A DNA stretch of 5,277 nt from Candidatus Scybalocola fimicaballi (GTDB lineage: Bacteria; Bacteroidota; Bacteroidia; Bacteroidales; Paludibacteraceae): the NCBI GenBank assembly GCA_002317115.1, contig DCIP01000219.1, positions 1 to 5,277 on the forward strand, given 5' to 3'. Below the pieces are notes generated by a model. That model did not search any database. It worked only from the letters and a program-made list of their open reading frames with translations, and was not told the origin of the DNA. The position numbers and the translations under genes were made by a program. Of this stretch, positions 1 to 5,082 are shown piece by piece; positions within the stretch are counted from its first letter, which is position 1; each line of letters opens with the position of its first letter.

Positions 1-128
1 ACTCTCAGCTTTCTCCAGAGGAGGCAGCTCAGCAGCACATCACTCCGTCGACAATCAGATTGAGCATCGGTACTGAGCATATCGACGATATCCTTGACGA
101 TTTGAAACAGGCTTTTGATGCGATTTAA
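1..128 (+). CDS. metY: O-acetylhomoserine aminocarboxypropyltransferase-type enzyme (MetY-like), C-terminal fragment
   Basis: Only the 3' end is present: 41 complete codons from base 3, then TAA at 126-128; the first two bases end a codon that begins outside the window. The peptide starts SQLSPEE and contains TPSTIRLSIGTEHIDDIL and DDLKQAFDAI. This is the typical C-terminus of the Cys/Met-metabolism PLP enzymes (cystathionine gamma-synthase superfamily). In that family a 'HSQL..' stretch leads to an (I/L)R(L/F)S(I/V)G.E..DD(I/L) block that helps form the substrate site. O-acetylhomoserine sulfhydrylase makes homocysteine from O-acetylhomoserine and sulfide in the cytoplasm. I prefer MetY over MetB or MetC because of the 'IEHIDD'-style ending and because cysK lies downstream. 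The PLP lysine and most specificity residues are outside the window, so the exact superfamily member is not proven. The GNAT gene begins 58 bases after the stop. Confidence 0.8.
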   Translation, partial: SQLSPEEAAQQHITPSTIRLSIGTEHIDDILDDLKQAFDAI

Positions 129-131
129 TGT

Positions 132-154
132 GTAACGGGTTATTAACCCGTTAC
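132..154 (+). terminator. Perfect 11-bp inverted repeat after metY-like gene
   Basis: The arms GTAACGGGTTA (132-142) and TAACCCGTTAC (144-154) are exact reverse complements around a single T. As RNA this gives a 9-10 bp hairpin with a 3-5 base loop, starting three bases after the TAA. No T-run follows (the next bases are CACAAGCAG), so it is not a canonical intrinsic terminator. It could be a weak terminator, an RNA-stabilising 3' end, or an operator for a dimeric regulator. The hairpin is seen directly; its role is inferred. Confidence 0.5.
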
Positions 155-186
155 CACAAGCAGTTTAATTAAAAAAATTGAAGCTT

Positions 187-654
187 ATGGCACAGATTGA
201 AACATGGAAACCCCAATATACGAAATCATTCGAAGCTCTCAACCGTGGTTGGATTACTCGCTTCTTCGACGAAAACGCAATCGAGCCATTTGAGGTTGAA
301 CTTCTCACTCATCCCGACAGAGAGATTCTTAACAAAGGTGGTCATCTTTTCTTCGCCACTGAAGACGGGAATGTTCTTGGATGTGTGGCTCTACTAAAGC
401 ACGGAGAATCTGAATATGAAATCTCCAAACTTGCGGTGGATCCGGCAGCTCAGGGGAAGGGAGTGGCTAACCTATTGTTTGAAGCGATTTTCAACTACGC
501 TAAAGACAACAACATTGATAAACTAATTTTGGAATCCAACACGAGATTGAAAGCGGCTATGGGCCTCTACAACAAGTACGGATTCAGCGAAGTGAAGGAT
601 TTCACTCCTCACTACACAAGAGTAAACATTAAATTCGAAAAATTATTGAATTAA
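187..654 (+). CDS. GNAT family N-acetyltransferase
   Basis: This 155-residue protein is a single GNAT domain that transfers an acetyl group from acetyl-CoA to an amine; the acceptor is unknown. Visible landmarks are the beta strands around residues 54-58 (LFFAT) and 63-70, where V63-LGCVALL fits GNAT beta-3, then the motif A strand ISKLAVDP (79-86). The acetyl-CoA pyrophosphate loop Q89-G90-K91-G92-V93-A94 follows, and the motif B region has LESNTRLKAAMGLYNKYGF (115-133). The ESNT..L..A..LY...GF pattern and the WI..FF start resemble GNAT domains found alone or fused behind MarR-type regulators; no DNA-binding domain is present here. I chose ATG 187; an in-frame TTG at 178 would add only MKL and has no better signal. 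The leader is A-rich (169-177) with no Shine-Dalgarno, as is usual in Bacteroidota. It lies between the metY-like gene and cysK, 54 bases before cysK, so it is probably co-transcribed with sulfur amino-acid genes. Confidence 0.9.
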   Translation: MAQIETWKPQYTKSFEALNRGWITRFFDENAIEPFEVELLTHPDREILNKGGHLFFATEDGNVLGCVALLKHGESEYEISKLAVDPAAQGKGVANLLFEAIFNYAKDNNIDKLILESNTRLKAAMGLYNKYGFSEVKDFTPHYTRVNIKFEKLLN

Positions 655-676
655 CGTTGACGCTAACGTTAACGTT
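651..676 (+). repeat. AACGTT-rich palindromic cluster over the GNAT stop codon
   Basis: TTAACGTT (651-658) and AACGTTAA (665-672) are perfect 8-bp inverted arms around the six-base loop GACGCT, and the GNAT stop codon TAA (652-654) lies inside the left arm. A third AACGTT follows at 671-676, so the self-complementary hexamer occurs three times in 24 bases. There is no T-run after it. Possible roles are partial termination, mRNA processing between GNAT and cysK, or a protein-binding site for cysK control; the sequence alone does not decide. Confidence 0.5.
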
Positions 677-708
677 GAAAAACAAAAACATTTAAACTAT
701 TACAGACT

Positions 709-1638
709 ATGGCACAGATTTATAATAACTTCACAGACCTAATCGGTCGCACTCCATTGGTAAGACTAAGCAACATTGAGAAGGAGGAGAACCTTCAGGC
801 AAGACTTTTGGTTAAGGTTGAGGCTTTCAACCCTGGTGGAAGCGTAAAGGATCGTATCGCACTTGCAATGATTGAGCAGGCAGAGAAAGACGGTTTGCTT
901 AAGCAGGGTGGTGTAATCGTCGAGCCAACAAGTGGCAACACAGGTATCGGTCTTGCATGGGTAGGTGCAGTCAAAGGATATAAGGTGATCATCGTAATGC
1001 CAGAGACAATGAGTGTCGAGCGCAGAAAGTTGATCGCAGCCTACGGAGCAGAGCTTGTTTTGACTCCAGGTAGCGAAGGAATGAAGGGTGCAATCGCAAA
1101 GGCTAAGGAGATCGTAGCGTCGACTCCAGGTTCATTCTTGCCATTGCAGTTTGAGAACGCAGCCAACCCAGCAATCCACGCAAAGACAACAGCAGAGGAG
1201 ATCTGGAAGGATACAGATGGCGACGTGGATATCTTCGTCGCAGGAGTTGGAACTGGTGGTACAGTCAGTGGTGTTTCAAAGGGATTGAAGTCGCACAAGT
1301 CATCAGTCAAGGCTGTGGCAGTTGAGCCATCGGCAAGTGCAGTGCTTTCAGGTAACGCTCCTGGTCCACACAAGATCCAGGGAATCGGTGCTGGTTTTGA
1401 GCCAAAGAACTTCAACAGAGAGTATATCGACGAGATTTTAACTGTCAGCAACGAGGATGCGATTGCAACAGCACAACGCCTTGGAAGAAACGGTTTCTTC
1501 GCAGGAATTTCATCAGGTGCATCTTTGTACACAGCCATCCAGGTGGCAAAACGTCCTGAGAACAAGGGCAAGACAATCGTCGCACTTCTTCCAGACACAG
1601 GTGAAAGATACCTATCTACTGCATTGGTAGAGCAATAA
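709..1638 (+). CDS. cysK: Cysteine synthase A (O-acetylserine sulfhydrylase)
   Basis: This cytoplasmic PLP enzyme joins O-acetylserine and sulfide to make cysteine and acetate, the last step of cysteine synthesis. All family landmarks are present in order. N41-PGGSVKDR carries the PLP Schiff-base lysine K47. TSGNTG (74-79) binds the substrate carboxylate, and GVGTGGT (179-185) is the PLP phosphate loop. [11 protein letters not shown] (222-232) is the closing-loop region. GISSGAS (266-272) holds the serine next to the PLP ring nitrogen, and [11 protein letters not shown] lies near the end. Length 309 matches CysK/CysM family norms. The KIQGIGAGF stretch and overall pattern favour CysK over CysM or cystathionine beta-synthase. 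Start ATG 709 gives the usual short N-terminus before F8-TDLIGRTPL. Codon use is strongly biased and uniform, as expected for a well-expressed gene. The C-terminus is compact and lacks any regulatory extension. A strong terminator follows 85 bases later. Confidence 0.97.
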   Translation: MAQIYNNFTDLIGRTPLVRLSNIEKEENLQARLLVKVEAFNPGGSVKDRIALAMIEQAEKDGLLKQGGVIVEPTSGNTGIGLAWVGAVKGYKVIIVMPETMSVERRKLIAAYGAELVLTPGSEGMKGAIAKAKEIVASTPGSFLPLQFENAANPAIHAKTTAEEIWKDTDGDVDIFVAGVGTGGTVSGVSKGLKSHKSSVKAVAVEPSASAVLSGNAPGPHKIQGIGAGFEPKNFNREYIDEILTVSNEDAIATAQRLGRNGFFAGISSGASLYTAIQVAKRPENKGKTIVALLPDTGERYLSTALVEQ

Positions 1639-1723
1639 TCGAATCGTATGGGCAATCACTTGTAGTTGCCTAACGAATATAGATGAACTTTCGAAGTTAT
1701 GCTATAATATCGTTTTAATCAGA

Positions 1724-1757
1724 AGGGCATGTCGAAAAGACATGCCCTAATTTTTTT
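1724..1757 (+). terminator. Intrinsic terminator of the cysK block
   Basis: The stem AGGGCATGTC (1724-1733) pairs perfectly with GACATGCCCT (1739-1748) across the loop GAAAA, followed by AA and seven Ts (1751-1757). This is a textbook rho-independent terminator on the + strand. The opposite strand has no matching T-run, so it acts in one direction. It ends the metY-GNAT-cysK unit and separates it from the hydrolase gene. The 85 bases before it hold only weak short inverted repeats (GGCAA 1651-1655 with TTGCC 1666-1670; AACTT 1686-1690 with AAGTT 1694-1698). Confidence 0.92.
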
Positions 1758-1863
1758 GTCGTAAAGGAAAGTTGTGGCATAAAAATCATTTATATTGATT
1801 GTTATGTATGATATGACCGTTTTAGGCATAGTTTGTGAGGTGAATTTATAAAAAGATTATATC

Positions 1864-2790
1864 ATGACTTTTGTGTATTTGGCAGTGGCTATCGTTGTAG
1901 TTTGGATAGCGTTCGGATTCTTTTTCCTGCATATTTCCGTTTACAAGGATACGGTAGGACGTGTGGAGGCAAACTTTAGAAAACAATTTAATGCGGATCA
2001 TCCTGAATTTCTTTCTTGGTTCGACGCGTTGCTTTCCGACGGTAAGGTGGAGGATCATTATATCACCAATCCGAATGGCTTACGTTTGCATGCCTACATT
2101 ATTCCTTGTGAGGAAGCAAAGGGCACAGTGATTCTTGTGCACGGATACACAGGCTGTTCGATCCAGACATTGCCACATGCAAAGATGTATCTGGAGAAGT
2201 TTCATTTCAACGTGGTGATGGTGGATTTGGCTCATCATGCTGGAAGTGATGGCCACGTGACAGGTATGGGATGGCCCGACCGTTTGGACGTCTTGCAGTG
2301 GGTGTCGGAGGTGAATAACCATTTCGACGCTTCTCTTCCTGTGGTGCTACACGGCTTATCGATGGGTGGAGCTTGTGTGGTGATGTGTGCGGAGGAAGGA
2401 TTGCCTGCTTGTGTGAAAGCAGTCGTCGACGATAGTGGATTCACGTCGGCATTCGCTGTGTTTAGCCGTGAGATGAAGCTAAAGATGCATCTGCCAGCAT
2501 TCCCGCTTTTGTACAGTGCAAGTCTGCTTTGTAAGATTAAGGAAGGATGGTCGTTTAAGGAAGCGTCGTCTATCAAAAAATTGGAGAATGTGGAGAATCC
2601 GCTTCTTATCATTCATGGCGACGCGGATACAAGAGTCCCATTGTCGGAAGGAAAACGAATCATGGCGACGAAGAAAAAGAATACCGAGATGTGGTTGGTG
2701 GAAGGTGGTACGCATATTAACGCTATCACGGAGCAACCTGAAAAGTATGAGCAGGTTGTGTCAGATTTCTTGAATAAGACATTAAGGTGA
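1864..2790 (+). CDS. Membrane-anchored alpha/beta hydrolase
   Basis: This 308-residue serine hydrolase has the alpha/beta-hydrolase fold. Residues 3-22 form one hydrophobic segment (VYLAVAIVVVWIAFGFFFL), best read as an uncleaved N-terminal membrane anchor. The core starts near residue 62. It shows the oxyanion-hole motif HGYTG (93-97), the nucleophile elbow G164-L-S166-M-G168-G, the acid in HGDADTRVP (catalytic D255 likely), and the base in GGTHIN (H284). All three triad members and their spacing are intact, so it should be active. Substrate is unknown; relatives are annotated as esterases, lipases or 'alpha/beta fold hydrolase' (Hydrolase_4 or peptidase S9-like). With one anchor and few N-terminal positive charges, topology is uncertain. 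Start ATG 1864 directly precedes the anchor; the upstream stretch is A/T-rich and shows no convincing Bacteroidota -33/-7 promoter pair. It is monocistronic: a terminator lies before it and another after it. Codon use (many gtg, tcg) is less biased than in cysK, suggesting lower expression. Confidence 0.88.
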   Translation: MTFVYLAVAIVVVWIAFGFFFLHISVYKDTVGRVEANFRKQFNADHPEFLSWFDALLSDGKVEDHYITNPNGLRLHAYIIPCEEAKGTVILVHGYTGCSIQTLPHAKMYLEKFHFNVVMVDLAHHAGSDGHVTGMGWPDRLDVLQWVSEVNNHFDASLPVVLHGLSMGGACVVMCAEEGLPACVKAVVDDSGFTSAFAVFSREMKLKMHLPAFPLLYSASLLCKIKEGWSFKEASSIKKLENVENPLLIIHGDADTRVPLSEGKRIMATKKKNTEMWLVEGGTHINAITEQPEKYEQVVSDFLNKTLR

Positions 2791-2799
2791 TTTTATGCA

Positions 2800-2822
2800 A
2801 TTTCGGAGTTGTATTCCGAAAT
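2800..2822 (+). repeat. Inverted repeat just after the hydrolase stop
   Basis: ATTTCGGA (2800-2807) and TCCGAAAT (2815-2822) pair exactly across a seven-base loop, nine bases after the hydrolase TGA. GTGATTT (2787-2793) could compete by pairing with AAATCAC (2819-2825), so two alternative folds exist. No T-run follows. The main terminator is the next hairpin, at 2845-2886; this one may protect the 3' end of the mRNA. Confidence 0.45.
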
Positions 2823-2844
2823 CACATAGAATTGAGATTAAAAT

Positions 2845-2886
2845 AAAACGGCTGTGCTTCATTCGTGAAACACAGCCGTTTTTATT
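2845..2886. terminator. Bidirectional intrinsic terminator between convergent units
   Basis: AAAACGGCTGTG (2845-2856) pairs perfectly with CACAGCCGTTTT (2871-2882). The loop can fold further as TTCA-TTCG-TGAA (2858-2869), so the whole is a long hairpin capped by a TTCG loop. On the + strand the right arm runs into TTTTTATT (2879-2886), ending the hydrolase mRNA. On the - strand the complement of 2840-2848 gives TTTTATTTT, ending the DUF1893 operon. This fits its place between convergent genes. Confidence 0.9.
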
Positions 2887-2909
2887 GTGGTTAATAAATT
2901 CCAAAATTG

Positions 2910-2964
2910 ATTGGCACCCACAAGGGATTGCTATAATGGGCACCCACAAGGGATTGCCCCTATA
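2910..2964. repeat. Two tandem copies of a palindromic REP-like repeat
   Basis: The 19-base core GGCACCCACAAGGGATTGC occurs at 2913-2931 and again, unchanged, at 2939-2957. The full units run 2910-2935 (26 bases) and 2936-2964 (29 bases), each beginning AT and ending TATA. The second unit has complete ends: GGGCA (2938-2942) pairs with TGCCC (2955-2959), and inside it CCC pairs with GGG around ACAA with a two-base bulge. The first unit lacks three bases of the right outer arm (GCTATA instead of GCCCCTATA). The form resembles short intergenic palindromes dispersed in many bacterial genomes. I see no transposase. The stop codon of the DUF1893 gene (2960-2962 on the - strand) lies inside the second unit. 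Confidence 0.85.
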
Positions 2965-3346
2965 CAGAAAATTCGTCGTTGAAGAATGCACTGATTTTCT
3001 TGATGCCTTCCTCTGCTTCGAATGTCTCACGAAGGAGATTCTCGATAGGGCACTGACCGTCGTTCTTACGGTTGATGATCATCGGCACAATTTCTCTTGC
3101 GACGACGGGAATGCCAGCCTTCTGCATCATGTCGAGTCCGGCTCTACTGATCACTCCAACGTTCAGGTGTTTGATGCCACCTGCGATAAGGAAACAAGCG
3201 GCTCCCTTTCCAATTAGAATGTCAGTCACCGTCGCACCACGCAATACCTCACGTCGCTCTTTATAAATGCGACGCAATGCTTTGATTCCCATCTCGTTAG
3301 CTGTGATGGTCTCGCCTGATGCAGTTACTATTGTCAGTTTATCCAT
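2960..3346 (-). CDS. DUF1893 family protein (TM1506-like, deaminase-like fold)
   Basis: This 128-residue cytoplasmic protein matches the DUF1893 pattern. An N-terminal strand pair (LTIVTASGETI) is followed by G20-IKALRRIY and R36-GATVTDILIGKGAACFLIAGG (36-57). V63-GVISRAGLDMMQKAGIPV then leads to VP.IINR (87-93) and G97-QCPIE (97-102). The conserved G-K-x-A...GG, ISxxA and NR...G.CP.E elements are all present. Structural work on the Thermotoga member TM1506 placed the family near the cytidine-deaminase-like fold. It lacks an obvious zinc-binding HxE/CxxC set, and its activity is unknown to me; C99 and E102 are the notable polar residues. ATG 3346 gives the expected short N-terminus. It is the last gene of the - strand operon, 12 bases after the membrane-protein stop. 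Its TAG stop lies within the REP-like repeat, and the bidirectional terminator follows. Confidence 0.87.
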   Translation of the reverse strand: MDKLTIVTASGETITANEMGIKALRRIYKERREVLRGATVTDILIGKGAACFLIAGGIKHLNVGVISRAGLDMMQKAGIPVVAREIVPMIINRKNDGQCPIENLLRETFEAEEGIKKISAFFNDEFSV

Positions 3347-3358
3347 AAAACTAAAGTC

Positions 3359-3661
3359 TTACATGCCATGATATAAAACTATGATGCCTAAGACAAAAGA
3401 TCCTATAGCAAAAATAGAGATTAATGTCAAACGGAACCAATATGATATTGGACTTTCGCTTCTGTATATTGTGTCGTATCTATCGACAAATTTTTGGTCA
3501 ATATAAGTAACCGCAGCCCAAATACCGAAAATAAAACTTACAAGAATAAAGCAAAGGCCGAAACTGATTCTAAATCCCCCCAATAATGCTGCAGGCATAC
3601 CGAAAATGAGAGCTGATTTGCTAACTAGATTGGTATGGTCTTTTTGATTTCTCGAATCCAT
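3359..3661 (-). CDS. Small multi-pass membrane protein, function unknown
   Basis: I do not recognise this 100-residue protein. It has a polar N-terminus of about 15 residues (MDSRNQKDHTNLVSK) and a long hydrophobic stretch at about 16-54, interrupted by G28-GFR. That stretch is enough for one long or two short membrane segments. A charged loop follows at 55-70 (DQKFVDRYDTIYRSES), then a final hydrophobic segment at about 76-98 ending HGM. Two or three membrane passes are therefore likely. No cysteine pair, histidine ligand set or enzyme motif stands out (a single C37). ATG 3659-3661 starts only five bases after the aldo/keto reductase stop, and its own stop is 12 bases before the DUF1893 start, so translation is probably coupled. 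Base composition is visibly more A+T-rich and codon use less biased than in the flanking reductase, typical of a lineage-restricted or weakly expressed gene. It is real mainly by position, length and its membrane pattern. Confidence 0.75.
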   Translation of the reverse strand: MDSRNQKDHTNLVSKSALIFGMPAALLGGFRISFGLCFILVSFIFGIWAAVTYIDQKFVDRYDTIYRSESPISYWFRLTLISIFAIGSFVLGIIVLYHGM

Positions 3662-3666
3662 TTGAC

Positions 3667-5058
3667 TTAATCCATTGATTGCTTCAAACTCTCCACATAC
3701 TTGTCTATTCTCTGCATTTCGCCTGGAATATCGATGTTCTGCGGACAGTGGCTCTTACAGATTCCACATCCGATACAGTGGTCAGCCTGACGCAATTTTG
3801 GCACCGAACGGTCGTAACCCATTAGGAATGCACGACGAGCCTCTGCATAGTTCTCATCCTGGTTGTTAAGAGATACGTTACCCTCGTTGATGCACTTGTT
3901 GTAGTGCTGGAAAATACCTGGAATATTGATACCGTAAGGGCATGGCATACAGTACTGGCAACCAGTACATGGCACGCTTGGGTATCTCAACATTGCCTGT
4001 GCTACCTCCTCAAGCAAAGCAAGCTCATCTTCTGTGCATGGCTCAACAGGTGAATATGTGTCCACGTTTTCCTTGACATTCTCCATGTATGTCATTCCGC
4101 TCAACACAGTAAGCACGTTAGGGAATGAACCAAGATAACGCAAAGCCCATTTTGCAACTGAATCCTCAGGTCGACGTGCTTTCAACTTGGCTGCGATGAA
4201 ACTCAATGTGCTTGCCAAACGACCTCCAAGAAGTGGCTCCATAATGATTGCAGGGATATTACGTTTCTCCAACTCTGCATATAGATACTCTGCATTTGTG
4301 TTGGCTGGGTTGACCTCCTTTGCGTGTAGCCAATCCACGTAGTTCATCTGAATCTGCACGAAATCCCATTTCACCTTGTCGTGCATGGCAAGACAACGGT
4401 CGAAGATGGCGATATCACCGTGGTATGAGAATCCAAGATTACGGATTTTGCCTTTAGCTCTTTCTTCTATAAGGAAGTCAAGGATTCCGTTCTCGATGTA
4501 TCTCTTCTCAAATGTCTGAGTAGAGTTGAACTCTCCATTTGTGCCGCCGATTGCGTGAAGAAGCATATAGTCGATAGTGTCCACCTGAAGCTCCTTGAAA
4601 GAGTTGTGGTACATCTCTATTGATTTCTCTCTGCTCCATAATTCCTGAGCGAAATTCGAAAGCTTAGTGGCAATGAAATATTTCTCTCTTGGAATACGTT
4701 TAAGGGCGATACCCATGTGGTGCTCGCTTCGTCCCTGGCAGTAAACAGGGGATGTGTCGAAATAGTTGATTCCGTGCTCGATGGCGTAGTCGACGTGGGC
4801 GTTCAACTCCTCCTGGTCGATCTCAATATCTTTCTGCTCTCTTGCACTTCCATGCTGGACAGTTGGGAGACGCATACAGCCGTAGCCAAGAAGCGAGATC
4901 TTGTCGCCTGTAGTTGGCACAGTGCGGTATGTCATTTCGCCAGTCGGTTTCTGGCTATGTGTTCCGATAATCTCCTTCGTCTTTTCATCAGTACAAGCTG
5001 CCAAACCCATAGTGGCAGTGGCTGCTGACAAACGTTTTAGAAAATCTCTACGATCCAT
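3667..5058 (-). CDS. Tat-exported aldo/keto reductase lipoprotein with C-terminal 4Fe-4S motifs
   Basis: This 463-residue protein has three parts. The N-terminus M1-DRRDFLKRL carries a twin-arginine motif, then a hydrophobic run ending in GLAAC with C22 in a lipobox-like position. Tat export and lipid anchoring are therefore likely. Residues about 44-350 are an aldo/keto reductase barrel: LGYGCMRLP (57-65), N98-YFDTSPVY with catalytic D101 and Y106, K132 in IATKLS, H168 in YMLLHAIGG, and the late I-I-M-E-P-L-L-GG stretch. The full Asp-Tyr-Lys-His tetrad is there. The C-terminus carries C364-x2-C367-x2-C370-x2-C373-P and C428-x2-C431-x2-C434-x3-C438-P, a ferredoxin-like two-cluster arrangement. 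This architecture is common in anaerobes, annotated as 'aldo/keto reductase, 4Fe-4S'. The substrate is unknown. The gene lies 24 bases after a ferredoxin-type gene and 5 before the membrane protein, so it is operonic. ATG 5058 is fixed by the Tat signal. Confidence 0.95.
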   Translation of the reverse strand: MDRRDFLKRLSAATATMGLAACTDEKTKEIIGTHSQKPTGEMTYRTVPTTGDKISLLGYGCMRLPTVQHGSAREQKDIEIDQEELNAHVDYAIEHGINYFDTSPVYCQGRSEHHMGIALKRIPREKYFIATKLSNFAQELWSREKSIEMYHNSFKELQVDTIDYMLLHAIGGTNGEFNSTQTFEKRYIENGILDFLIEERAKGKIRNLGFSYHGDIAIFDRCLAMHDKVKWDFVQIQMNYVDWLHAKEVNPANTNAEYLYAELEKRNIPAIIMEPLLGGRLASTLSFIAAKLKARRPEDSVAKWALRYLGSFPNVLTVLSGMTYMENVKENVDTYSPVEPCTEDELALLEEVAQAMLRYPSVPCTGCQYCMPCPYGINIPGIFQHYNKCINEGNVSLNNQDENYAEARRAFLMGYDRSVPKLRQADHCIGCGICKSHCPQNIDIPGEMQRIDKYVESLKQSMD

Positions 5059-5082
5059 ATATTGTGTTGTCTTTTTTCGTTA

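Noticed and set aside
178..186. TTG start for the GNAT gene
   Set aside because: It adds only MKL. ATG 187 is three codons later and matches the MAQI start seen in cysK.
1041..1655. Long open frame (204 codons) antisense to cysK
   Set aside because: It lies wholly opposite the highly conserved cysK, its peptide shows no family pattern, and cysK's codon bias readily leaves the complementary frame open.
1829..1835. TAGTTTG upstream of the hydrolase as a Bacteroidota -7 element
   Set aside because: It is one base short of TAnnTTTG and no TTTG-like -33 element lies 19-21 bases upstream.
2235..2612. 125-codon open frame antisense to the hydrolase gene
   Set aside because: It overlaps the nucleophile region of a clearly coding gene and has no recognisable domain.
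2932..2937. TATAAT in the repeat junction as a promoter -10 box (also TATAAT at 1703-1708)
   Set aside because: Bacteroidota housekeeping promoters use a different -7 element (TAnnTTTG), no suitable upstream element was found, and the first site arises from the repeat ends while the second lies just before a terminator.
2910..2964. CRISPR array
   Set aside because: There are only two abutting units with no unique spacers, and no cas genes are nearby.
2795..3217. 140-codon + strand frame over the terminator and DUF1893
   Set aside because: It runs through a terminator hairpin and both repeat units and then opposite DUF1893, which has a full family pattern on the other strand.
4717..5028. 103-codon + strand frame opposite the start of the aldo/keto reductase
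   Set aside because: It is antisense to the Tat signal and barrel start, and its peptide shows no domain.
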